In this document: in pieces, positions 1-6,320 of the stretch | How positions within the stretch are numbered: the stretch's first letter is position 1 | Layout: each line of letters begins with the position of its first letter | Source of the DNA: VGEM01 sp033764265 | Lineage (GTDB): Bacteria > Pseudomonadota > Alphaproteobacteria > Rhodospirillales > Rhodospirillaceae | Length of the DNA: 7,477 bases | Reading direction: 5' to 3' | Assembly: GCA_033764265.1 (NCBI GenBank) | Contig: JANRJB010000127.1 | Coordinates: 1 to 7,477 of the forward strand | Notes under the pieces: model-generated | What the model saw: the letters and a program-made list of their open reading frames with translations, nothing else | Database searches by the model: none | What the model was told of the DNA's origin: nothing | Made by a program: the position numbers and the translations under genes

Positions 1-472
1 CTACATCCCCGAGACCGTCATGCTGTACGGCAACCTGAGCGGCCTCGAGAACCTGTCGTACTTCGCCAAGCTGGGCGGCCACAGCGAGTACACCGACTCT
101 GACCTGCGCGGGTTCCTGAAGCGCGTCGGGCTGCAGGACGAGGCGGTGGACAAACGCGTATCGGCCTATTCCAAGGGCATGCGGCAGAAGGTCGGCGTGG
201 CGATCGCGCTGGCCAAGCAGGCCAAGGCGCTGTTGCTGGACGAGCCGACCTCGGGCCTGGACCCGAAGGCCAGCAACGAGTTCTCAGCGCTGTTGAAGCA
301 ACTGCAGGCCGATGGCGCGGCCATCCTGATGGCCACCCACGACCTGTTCCGCGCCAAGGAAACCGGCACGCGCATCGGCATCATGCGCGAGGGCAAGCTG
401 ATGCGCGAACTGTCGACCGACGAAGTCAGCCACGCCGACGTGGAACGCATTTACCTGGAACACATGCACTGA
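1..472 (+). CDS. ABC transporter ATP-binding protein, C-terminal part (5' end outside window)
   Basis: This is the nucleotide-binding subunit of an ABC transporter, which hydrolyses ATP on the cytoplasmic side to drive a membrane permease. The frame is open from base 2, giving 156 visible residues; the Walker A part lies upstream of the window. The visible order is a Q-loop region (YIPETVMLYG at the start, with Glu where Gln is usual), a signature motif YSKGMRQK (visible residues 56-63), Walker B ALLLDEP (76-82), D-loop SGLD (84-87) and the H-loop His in ATHD (113). A Y-P-E Q-loop and this signature variant are typical of ABC-2 type exporters of the NatA/NosF/CcmA kind, so the missing permease is probably an ABC-2 protein. 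The chelatase-like gene follows after 39 bp on the same strand, suggesting one operon. Substrate is unknown. The ATPase call is firm; the subfamily is tentative. Confidence 0.93.
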   Translation, partial: YIPETVMLYGNLSGLENLSYFAKLGGHSEYTDSDLRGFLKRVGLQDEAVDKRVSAYSKGMRQKVGVAIALAKQAKALLLDEPTSGLDPKASNEFSALLKQLQADGAAILMATHDLFRAKETGTRIGIMREGKLMRELSTDEVSHADVERIYLEHMH

Positions 473-511
473 ACAACCGGCAGCGCCGGCCCAGAGGGGG
501 GAGGGGCAGCG

Positions 512-2005
512 ATGAAAGCTTTGAAGCGCATCCTGATCGGGCTGGTGGCGCTGGCGGTGTTCGCCGGCGCGGCCGGGTACGGAACGTTCTGGTACATGAA
601 CCGTATCCCGCCGCAGCTGAAAGAGCCCAATTACTTCACCGCCTACAAGACCCAGGACACCGTGCCGGTCGGCAAGGTGGCGATTTTCGTCTCGGGGCTG
701 ATCATGCCCGAGGCCTACCGGCTCGAGGACTTTCACAATCTGGCGCTCAAGCCCAGCCAGTACATCCCCTGGCCGGCCCGCAACGCCGCCATGGCCGACC
801 GTGGCGTGTTGCTTCTGGACACGGAAAAATTCTACGAGTTCGAGCCGTTCACGCCGACCAACCTGGTCGACGTCTATGGCAGTTCGAAAGACGTCGACGG
901 CGTGCCATACGTGCACAAGTTCCATCGCGGCGAGGTGACCTGGGTGCCGCCCAACCCGACCCAGCACTTCGATCACGGCTATTTCCTGTATGCCGGTCGC
1001 AAGGGCGGCATGCCGATGCCGGCCCAGAAGCTGGCGACCAAGGCGCGCGTCTACTACTACGCCGCCGGCAAGGGTTTCATGAACGGGCGCGTGCCGCACG
1101 AGGCGGGCGAATGGGAGCTGGTGAAGGCGACCATGGCGAAGATCCACGCCAAATACGGGCCGATCCCCTACCGCTTCGTCAGCGCCGAAACCCCGGCCCT
1201 GGCCGAGCAGTACATCCGTGAGCTACTCGACGGCGGCGCCGACACCATCGTCTTCGCGCCGCCGCGACCGATCTATTCCCATCACGAGGAGTTCAACGGC
1301 TCGATCAAGCACACCATGCATTACATCCACGACTGGGAAAAGGAACACGGCAAGACGATCAAGGTGATCATCACGCCGCAGTTGGGCGAGTTCCCTGTGC
1401 TGAAGGAGGCCTATCTGCAGATGCTGCGCGACCGGCTGGCGACGTTCTCCAAGGACGCTTCGGTCAAGGTGGCGGTGTCGGTGCACGGCATGGCCTGGGA
1501 GCGGGTGCCGCTGGAAGCGTGGATCGAACTGGCCCCGCCCTATCGCGACGGCATGGTGCAGGCGGTCAAGGACGAGCTGGATAAGTGGGATTTTCCGAAA
1601 TCGGAAGTGGTGTTGGCCCAGGACCACTTCGCCGATCCGCACAGCGACCCCGAGGGCAAGTACCTGTCCACCAACAAGGCATTCTGGGACGGCATCAAGG
1701 CCGGCTACGACTACGTGGTCAATCTGCCGATCGAGTTCTTCGCCGAGAACACCGACACCATGTTCAGCCACGCCATGTTCAACTTCGAGGGCTTCCCCGG
1801 CTTCGACCGCTACCAGCCGGTGGACTATTCCGACTGGAGCGTGCCCTACACCCGCAGCTTCAAGGTCGAGAACACCGAAGTGATCTACAACGGCCTGCCG
1901 GTGGGCAAGTACAACGCGCCGATCGTCGAGGCCTACGTGCAGGCCATCGACTCGGTGCTGGCCAGGGGCCTCAAGCCCGGCGAACAGGTCGCCACGGCGG
2001 AGTAA
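512..2005 (+). CDS. Membrane-anchored chelatase-fold (ferrochelatase/CbiK-like) protein
   Basis: A 497-residue protein starting with MKALKR and one hydrophobic segment (about residues 7-28), so the rest should lie in the periplasm, anchored or released by signal cleavage. GGAGGGG at 500-506 fixes the start. The order of motifs resembles ferrochelatase: KVAIFVSGLIMPEA (55-68) like its first strand; a helix, then GGADTIVFAPPRPIYSHHEE (241-260) like G-x-x-x-vvlPlyPqyS; SVHG (323-326) like the active-site SaHG; and NLPIEFFAENTDTM (404-417) like vPigFvsDHiETL. By this alignment the catalytic His is H325 and the catalytic Glu is replaced by D415. Ferrochelatases insert metal into tetrapyrroles; a periplasmic relative, CbiK-P of Desulfovibrio, is known. 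The reaction here is unknown: it could be a metal or tetrapyrrole binder rather than an enzyme. At 497 residues it exceeds normal ferrochelatases (about 310-370), with extra sequence around residues 94-200. The gene is certain; the fold is inferred by eye. Confidence 0.7.
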   Translation: MKALKRILIGLVALAVFAGAAGYGTFWYMNRIPPQLKEPNYFTAYKTQDTVPVGKVAIFVSGLIMPEAYRLEDFHNLALKPSQYIPWPARNAAMADRGVLLLDTEKFYEFEPFTPTNLVDVYGSSKDVDGVPYVHKFHRGEVTWVPPNPTQHFDHGYFLYAGRKGGMPMPAQKLATKARVYYYAAGKGFMNGRVPHEAGEWELVKATMAKIHAKYGPIPYRFVSAETPALAEQYIRELLDGGADTIVFAPPRPIYSHHEEFNGSIKHTMHYIHDWEKEHGKTIKVIITPQLGEFPVLKEAYLQMLRDRLATFSKDASVKVAVSVHGMAWERVPLEAWIELAPPYRDGMVQAVKDELDKWDFPKSEVVLAQDHFADPHSDPEGKYLSTNKAFWDGIKAGYDYVVNLPIEFFAENTDTMFSHAMFNFEGFPGFDRYQPVDYSDWSVPYTRSFKVENTEVIYNGLPVGKYNAPIVEAYVQAIDSVLARGLKPGEQVATAE

Positions 2006-2033
2006 TTCACCCGCCCGACCCGGCGTGCTAATC

Positions 2034-2068
2034 AAAACCCCGGCGGCCGCCCTGGCCGCCGGGGTCTT
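2034..2068 (+). terminator. Rho-independent-type terminator after the chelatase-like gene
   Basis: A perfect 11-bp GC-only stem (2038-2048 with 2054-2064) closes a 5-nt loop, GCCCT. It is preceded by AAAA (2034-2037) and followed by TCTT. It begins 32 bp past the stop codon of the chelatase-like gene and ends well before the hydrolase start, so it probably separates these two transcription units. The T-tract is short, so termination may be partial. The preceding A run would give a weak terminator on the other strand too. Confidence 0.65.
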
Positions 2069-2159
2069 GCGTTGGGACGGGCCGCACATTCGTCACTGGC
2101 CTGCCCGAACACGAACGACAGAACCGGTGCTGTTCGACCCATTTTCACGAGATGAGACC

Positions 2160-3887
2160 ATGACCCCTGCCCCGATCACCCGCCACTTCCTGCCGCTGAC
2201 GTACCCCGGGGCCGACGGCCGCCAGGTGCATTATCGCCGCGCCGGGTCCGGCCCCGCGCTGATCCTGATGCATCCGTCGCCCAACTCATCGGCCAGCATG
2301 ACCGGGGCGATCAACGCCTTCTCGTCGGCGTTCACCTGCATCGCGCTGGATACGCCGGGTTACGGCCTGTCGGACGCAATCGTCGACGACGCGACCCTGC
2401 TGTGGGGTTATGCCGACGCGCTGGCGCAGATCATGGACGCGCTGAAGCTGGATCAAGCATTCATCTACGGCGCGGCGACCGGCGCACAGATCGGCGTTCA
2501 GTTCGCGCGGCGTTACCCCAGCCGCGTGCACGTGCTGTTGCTCGACGCCAACGGCGACTTCACCGATGAGGATATTTCGGACGGCTACTTCCGCGACATC
2601 ACGCCCCGGCGCGATGGATCGCACCTGTTGACCATCTGGGACATGTGCCGGCACCTGTCTGTGTTCTTCCCATGGCAATCGACCCGGGCCGAACATCGCC
2701 TGGACGTTGATGTCGCCAGCCCGGTCTGGATCCAACACAGCGTGAATGACTACCTGCGCGCCGGACCCAGTTACAAAGATGCGTACTACCAGGCCATGCT
2801 GGTGGAGCGCTGGGAACATACCCGCGAGGTCAAGGTGCCGGTCTTGATGACGCGTAATGCCGGCAGCGCATTGTTGCGCCACACCGATGCGCTGATCGCC
2901 AAGGGTCTGCCCGGCAACTTCACCATCCTGCAGTGCGAGCCGCGCAACCGCTACCCGATGCAGCTGACGGCGCTGCAGGCGTGGATGGCCGGCAAGTCGT
3001 ATCCGTCCGCGCCGCCCGCGCCCGCCGATGTTCAGCCGAAGTCGGCGCGCATCCAGAACATGTATCTGAAGGCCCGCGGCGGCCACGTGCGCGCGCGGGT
3101 GAACCTGGCCGGCGCCGGCCGTCCGCTGGTGGCGCTGCACGATCCGGCGGGCGCGGCCAGCCTGGTCGAGCCGGTGATCGCGCCCTACGTCGGCCGCCGG
3201 CCGGTGATCGCGCTGGACCTGCCGGGCAACGGCGAGTCCGACAATCTGATCGGCGACCCCGCCTTCGGCGGCAGCCCCGATGCGATCACCTCGGCGAACT
3301 ATGCCGCCATCGTCAACGAGGCGCTTGCGGGTGCGGGCCTGGACAGCGTGGACGTATTCGGCCGCTACTCCGGCGGGCCGGTGGCGATGGAAATGAGCTT
3401 CCAGGCGCCGAAGCGGGTCGCGCGCCTGGCGCTGGCCGGCATCGGCATGTACGAGGGCGAGGAACAGAAATCGTTGATGGACAACTACACGCCGTCGATC
3501 GCGCCGAAGTGGGACGGCAGCCACCTCGTCACCGCCTGGGCCATCATGCGCGACCAGGGCCTGTTCTGGCCGTGGTTCAACCGCACGCGCGCCGGCATCC
3601 TGCGCGCCGACAACGCCATCGACGTGGCGATGATCCACCTGCGCGTGACCGAGATGCTCAAGATCGGCGACCAGTACCAGAAAGCCTATGGCGCGATGTG
3701 GACCTACCCCATGCGCGCGAAGCTGCCGCAGCTCAAGCACCCCACGCTGATCTGTGCCCCGGCGTGGGAGCCGATCTACGCCAAGATGGCTGCGTGCCAC
3801 GATGTCGCGCCGCAGACCCGCACCGCGGTGCTGCCGCCGCGGATGGGCGAATGGTGGCGCGTGATGGATGATTTCTGGACCTCTTAG
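2160..3887 (+). CDS. Tandem double alpha/beta-hydrolase-fold protein, catalytically degenerate
   Basis: A 575-residue soluble protein with no signal peptide or membrane segment. It holds two alpha/beta-hydrolase domains, about residues 10-278 and 300-574, joined by a Pro/Ala-rich linker (281-293). Each has a strand and oxyanion-type turn (LILMHPSPNSS at 34-44; LVALHDPAGAA at 323-333), a DxPGxGxSD loop (64-72; 353-361) and a nucleophile elbow. The elbows are GAATG (104-108) and GRYSG (401-405), so the usual G-x-S-x-G serine is Ala106 and Tyr403. No catalytic His is visible near either C-terminal end. Both share DGSHL-x-T-x-W followed by F-x-PW (152-172; 452-472), showing internal duplication. 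The ATG at 2160 is preferred because upstream in-frame GTG at 2025 would run through the terminator; its ribosome site is weak. Possible roles are a non-catalytic binding protein or an enzyme with a shifted mechanism. Substrate unknown. Confidence 0.88.
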   Translation: MTPAPITRHFLPLTYPGADGRQVHYRRAGSGPALILMHPSPNSSASMTGAINAFSSAFTCIALDTPGYGLSDAIVDDATLLWGYADALAQIMDALKLDQAFIYGAATGAQIGVQFARRYPSRVHVLLLDANGDFTDEDISDGYFRDITPRRDGSHLLTIWDMCRHLSVFFPWQSTRAEHRLDVDVASPVWIQHSVNDYLRAGPSYKDAYYQAMLVERWEHTREVKVPVLMTRNAGSALLRHTDALIAKGLPGNFTILQCEPRNRYPMQLTALQAWMAGKSYPSAPPAPADVQPKSARIQNMYLKARGGHVRARVNLAGAGRPLVALHDPAGAASLVEPVIAPYVGRRPVIALDLPGNGESDNLIGDPAFGGSPDAITSANYAAIVNEALAGAGLDSVDVFGRYSGGPVAMEMSFQAPKRVARLALAGIGMYEGEEQKSLMDNYTPSIAPKWDGSHLVTAWAIMRDQGLFWPWFNRTRAGILRADNAIDVAMIHLRVTEMLKIGDQYQKAYGAMWTYPMRAKLPQLKHPTLICAPAWEPIYAKMAACHDVAPQTRTAVLPPRMGEWWRVMDDFWTS

Positions 3888-3893
3888 TCGATT

Positions 3894-3910
3894 GATAAAT
3901 CTTATTTATC
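3894..3910. repeat. AT-rich 17-bp palindrome downstream of the hydrolase gene
   Basis: GATAAAT and ATTTATC form a perfect 7-bp inverted repeat around CTT. It starts 6 bp after the hydrolase stop and lies about 40 bp upstream of the proposed hsp20 promoter -35. The block is strikingly AT-rich beside its GC-rich neighbours. It could be a regulator-binding site or an upstream element for hsp20. An intrinsic terminator is unlikely because the stem is weak and no T-tract follows. The symmetry is certain; the function is guessed. Confidence 0.4.
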
Positions 3911-3934
3911 TGATGACTTGCCGACTCGGCGGCG

Positions 3935-3965
3935 CTTGACGGCGGCCGTCGCCGGGGCCAAATAT
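3935..3965 (+). promoter_or_regulatory. Candidate hsp20 promoter
   Basis: CTTGAC (3935-3940, also readable as TTGACG at 3936-3941) is followed about 18 bp later by AAATAT (3960-3965), set in otherwise GC-rich DNA. This fits a sigma-70 promoter loosely and also recalls alphaproteobacterial RpoH promoters (CTTG, then a C-Y-T-A-T-N-T type element), though the spacing looks slightly long for RpoH. Transcription would start near 3972, which coincides with the first base of the predicted leader hairpins. The sigma factor cannot be decided from sequence alone. Confidence 0.4.
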
Positions 3966-3971
3966 CGGGCA

Positions 3972-4025
3972 TCCGTGCCGGTTGTCGGGCGGACACATCG
4001 TCTCGCTCGATCGAGGAGACCGGCC
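3972..4025 (+). promoter_or_regulatory. Candidate ROSE-like RNA thermometer in the hsp20 leader
   Basis: The 54-nt leader folds by eye into two hairpins. The first joins 3972-3980 to 3986-3993 with a small defect and a GTTGT loop. The second pairs GTCTC (4000-4004) with GAGAC (4016-4020) and CTC (4006-4008) with GAG (4013-4015), leaving G4005 bulged and a GATC loop. The whole Shine-Dalgarno sequence GAGGAG (4013-4018) is trapped in this stem. The anti-SD strand contains UCGCU (4003-4007), matching the U-U/C-GCU motif with its bulged G known from ROSE elements upstream of small heat-shock genes in rhizobia and other proteobacteria. Heating should open the stem and allow hsp20 translation. The base pairing is seen directly; the thermometer function is inferred. 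Confidence 0.6.
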
Positions 4026-4493
4026 ATGACCCGCGTACCGGTTTTTTCCAGCCCGCTGATGCTGGGCTTCGACCACCTGGAACGGATGCTCGACCGCGCC
4101 AACAAGACCGCCGCGGAAGGATACCCGCCCTACAACATCGAACAGACCGGCGAGCATCGGCTGCGCATCACGCTGGCGGTGGCCGGCTTCGCCGAGGACG
4201 ACCTGGGCGTGTCGATCGAGGACAACCAGCTCGTCATTCGGGGCAAGCAGCGCGACGATGGCGCCCAGCGGGTGTTCCTGCATCGCGGCATCGCCGCGCG
4301 CCAGTTCACCCGCAGTTTCGTGCTGGCCGAAGGCATCGAGGTGCGCGGCGCGGAGATCGTCAACGGCCTGCTGCACATCGATCTGGAACGCCCGGTGCCC
4401 CAGCCCAAGGTCACCCAGATCAAAATCAAGGCTGCGGCCGGCAACAAAAAGCCCGGCAGAACCATTGATGTGGAGCCAGACGCCCATAAGTAA
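4026..4493 (+). CDS. Hsp20 family small heat-shock protein (IbpA-like)
   Basis: A 155-residue cytoplasmic holdase chaperone that binds unfolding proteins during heat stress for later refolding by DnaK/ClpB. The N-terminal region MTRVPVFSSPLMLGFDHLER resembles class A small heat-shock proteins of alphaproteobacteria. The alpha-crystallin domain runs from about YNIE (36-39) to the strand ending near 122, with the conserved AEIVNGLLHI segment (109-118) and a C-terminal I-x-I anchor, IKI (132-134), needed for oligomer assembly. The tail after it is basic, then ends in a short acidic stretch. The ATG at 4026 is chosen because GAGGAG sits 7 nt upstream and the family motif begins there; an earlier in-frame TTG at 3918 lies upstream of the proposed promoter. 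Translation is probably temperature-controlled through the leader hairpin. It is followed 23 bp later by the DUF1150 gene, probably in one operon. Confidence 0.95.
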   Translation: MTRVPVFSSPLMLGFDHLERMLDRANKTAAEGYPPYNIEQTGEHRLRITLAVAGFAEDDLGVSIEDNQLVIRGKQRDDGAQRVFLHRGIAARQFTRSFVLAEGIEVRGAEIVNGLLHIDLERPVPQPKVTQIKIKAAAGNKKPGRTIDVEPDAHK

Positions 4494-4516
4494 CGGATGT
4501 CGCCCCGGAGGATCGC

Positions 4517-4831
4517 ATGACGAAGAAGACACCACCGCCCAGCCCGACCGAGCCCGAGACCGGCCCCGCGCACGATCTGCCGGGCGACGACGCGCCGATG
4601 CACGCTTTCGGCCCGTTGACCGAGGCCGGTAAGTCGTTCGCCGCCACGCCCGTCAACCTGGCTCGGATCGGGCTGAATCAGGTGGCTTATGTGCGCCGGG
4701 CCATGGTCAATGACGTCAAGGTGTGGAGCATCCATGCCGCCACCGGCGACGCCATCGGCGCGGCGCAGACCTTCGATCAGGCCTGGGGCGCGATCAAGCA
4801 GCACAACATGGAACCGTTGCGCGTCAACTGA
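4517..4831 (+). CDS. DUF1150 family protein
   Basis: A 104-residue protein with no signal peptide or membrane segment. The first 45 or so residues are rich in Pro, Thr and acidic residues and look disordered. The remainder (IGLNQVAYVRR at 51-61, then VWSIHAATGD at 69-78 and the C-terminal NMEPLRVN at 97-104) matches my recollection of the DUF1150 family, small alphaproteobacterial proteins of unknown function often encoded beside hsp20. The strong ribosome site CGGAGGA (4506-4512) lies close to the ATG. Co-transcription with hsp20 is likely, which suggests a role in the heat or protein-folding stress response, but no function is established. The gene converges with the TPR gene, with only 29 bp between stop codons. 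Confidence 0.8.
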   Translation: MTKKTPPPSPTEPETGPAHDLPGDDAPMHAFGPLTEAGKSFAATPVNLARIGLNQVAYVRRAMVNDVKVWSIHAATGDAIGAAQTFDQAWGAIKQHNMEPLRVN

Positions 4832-4860
4832 ACTGCGCGCGTGCAACCCGCGGGAAGCGA

Positions 4861-6156
4861 TCAGCCGCCCAAGTCAGCCAGGCGCTTGCGGGCGTCGTCG
4901 GCCCCCGGAAACTTGTCGTTCAGTTTGAGCGCCGAGGTCAGCGCGGCCTTGGCTTCGTCGGTACGCTTGGCTTCGGCCAGCACCACGCCCAACCGATAGG
5001 CGAACACCGGCTGTTGCGGCGAAACCGCAACCGCTTTCTGCAACGCTTCGGCCGCCCCGGGCAGATTGCCGCGTGCGCGCCGCACCCAGCCGAGCGTGTC
5101 GTAAAACGCCGCGGCGTTGGGCGCCAGCTCCACGGCCTTGATCGCGAACACCTCGGCGCCTTCCAGGTCGGTCTTGCGATCGGTCAGCACCGCCGCGAGG
5201 TTGTTATAGGCCAGCGCCAGGCGCGCGTTGGCGGTGATGGCATTGCGGTAGGCCTTTTCCGCGGCCTCCAGCTTGCCGCGGCCGTGTTCGGCCATGCCGA
5301 GGTTCAACCACGCCGCGGCCGAACCCGGGTCCAGTTCGGTGGCGCGGGTAAATGCCAGGATCGCGTCGTCGACACGGCCAGCCAGCATCAGCAGATCGCC
5401 GGCGCCGAGCCGCGCGTCGGTGAATCCCGGTTGGATGGTCAATGCGCGTTCGAATTCCTTGAGGGCATCGTCGCCGCGGCCCTGAAGCATGTAGAGCCGG
5501 CCGAGCATGTCGTAGGTGGCCGGCTGCTGAGGATCGAGCTCGGCCGCCTTGCGGAGCGCTATTTCGGCTTCGTCGGGTTTACCGGCGCGCAAGAGCGAGG
5601 CGCCCAGGCCATAGTGCGCACCGGCGAGCGAGGGGCTGCGCTTGATGGCCTCGCGGAACGCGTCGATCGCCTTGGCCGGGTCGTTCAAGGCCTGCAGGTA
5701 CAACACGCCGAGATCGGCCCAGGGCGTGCCCAATGCGGGGTCGAGCTCGGTTGTTTTGAGCAACGCCTGTCGGGCGGTCTCGACGTCGCCGCGGCTCATC
5801 GACCATTTGCCGAACGCTAACTGTACCTCGGCGCTTTCAGGCTTGCGCGCCACAGCATCGCGGATCCGCCGGTCGGTCTCGGCCAGGTTGCCCTGCACGC
5901 GGGCGATCTCGGCCAGCGACAGGATCGCGTCGTGGCGGGTGGGGTCGATGCCGAGCACCGCCTCAAACGCCGAGGCGGCGGTGGCGAGATCGCCGCGCCG
6001 CAGGGCCGCGGTGCCCTGTTCGTAGGTTTGCTGCGCAGTGGTGGCCTGAACGGCCGGTCCCGACACCGGCGCGGCCGAGGCGACGGTCAAGACCGACGCG
6101 GCCGTCAGAACGGCGCATGTGGCGAACGGGGCAAACGCGACGCTGAATTTGGTCAT
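4861..6156 (-). CDS. Exported tetratricopeptide-repeat (TPR) protein
   Basis: A 431-residue protein with a Sec-type signal peptide: a short basic start (MTKF), a hydrophobic stretch (about 7-26), and a likely cleavage near A-S-A (27-29). From about residue 41 to 416 it consists of roughly eleven 34-residue TPR units; clear examples are those ending in ELDP (137-140, 206-209 and 274-277). No other domain is seen, so it should be a periplasmic or outer-membrane-associated helical solenoid that binds partner proteins or peptides. The ATG at 6156 is chosen because it begins the signal peptide; a TTG further upstream (6231) would add 25 unlikely residues. The ribosome site is weak. A terminator hairpin lies 41 bp upstream, so the gene may have its own promoter or depend on read-through from the permease gene. 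The partner is unknown. Confidence 0.9.
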   Translation of the reverse strand: MTKFSVAFAPFATCAVLTAASVLTVASAAPVSGPAVQATTAQQTYEQGTAALRRGDLATAASAFEAVLGIDPTRHDAILSLAEIARVQGNLAETDRRIRDAVARKPESAEVQLAFGKWSMSRGDVETARQALLKTTELDPALGTPWADLGVLYLQALNDPAKAIDAFREAIKRSPSLAGAHYGLGASLLRAGKPDEAEIALRKAAELDPQQPATYDMLGRLYMLQGRGDDALKEFERALTIQPGFTDARLGAGDLLMLAGRVDDAILAFTRATELDPGSAAAWLNLGMAEHGRGKLEAAEKAYRNAITANARLALAYNNLAAVLTDRKTDLEGAEVFAIKAVELAPNAAAFYDTLGWVRRARGNLPGAAEALQKAVAVSPQQPVFAYRLGVVLAEAKRTDEAKAALTSALKLNDKFPGADDARKRLADLGG

Positions 6157-6187
6157 GATCGGGATGCCCACATGAGGACGAGGGCGC

Positions 6188-6227
6188 AAAAGCGAACCCC
6201 CTTCTCCGCATGATACGGAAAAGGGGG
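6188..6227 (-). terminator. Rho-independent terminator after the TauE/SafE gene
   Basis: On the minus strand, CCCCCTT (complement of 6221-6227) pairs with AAGGGGG (complement of 6197-6203) and continues, after one A-C mismatch, into a four-pair inner stem with a 7-nt loop: 11 pairs in all. The stem is followed on the minus strand by TTCGCTTTT (complement of 6188-6196), a T-rich tail. It lies 94 bp past the permease stop and just upstream of the TPR start, so it should end permease transcripts. Confidence 0.6.
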
Positions 6228-6320
6228 CCAACCGCCCAGGGAGTTACCGTAGTGGAGGAACACGTCTCGGCTCGCCGGGACAACGGCCGCGGGGGCGCCC
6301 CAGGACAATCGGAGGCCGGT

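Noticed and set aside
284..1147. Long minus-strand open frame across the ABC and chelatase-like genes
   Set aside because: Arg/His/Gly-rich shadow of high-GC coding sequence opposite well-supported genes; no recognisable motif.
2286..3800. 504-codon minus-strand open frame opposite the double hydrolase
   Set aside because: Low-complexity Arg/Ala/His composition typical of an antisense shadow; the plus strand has clear domain motifs.
4816..4847. Imperfect hairpin (GTTGCGCG with CGCG-TG-CAAC) between the convergent DUF1150 and TPR genes
   Set aside because: It has a 2-nt bulge and a 14-nt loop, overlaps the DUF1150 stop codon and lacks a T-tract, so I do not call it a terminator.
4723..5820. 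Plus-strand open frame opposite the TPR gene
   Set aside because: It begins inside the DUF1150 gene and runs opposite clear TPR repeats; composition is that of a shadow.
6292..6301. GGGGCGCCCC palindrome between the TPR and permease genes
   Set aside because: A short self-complementary GC run with no loop; common by chance in GC-rich DNA.
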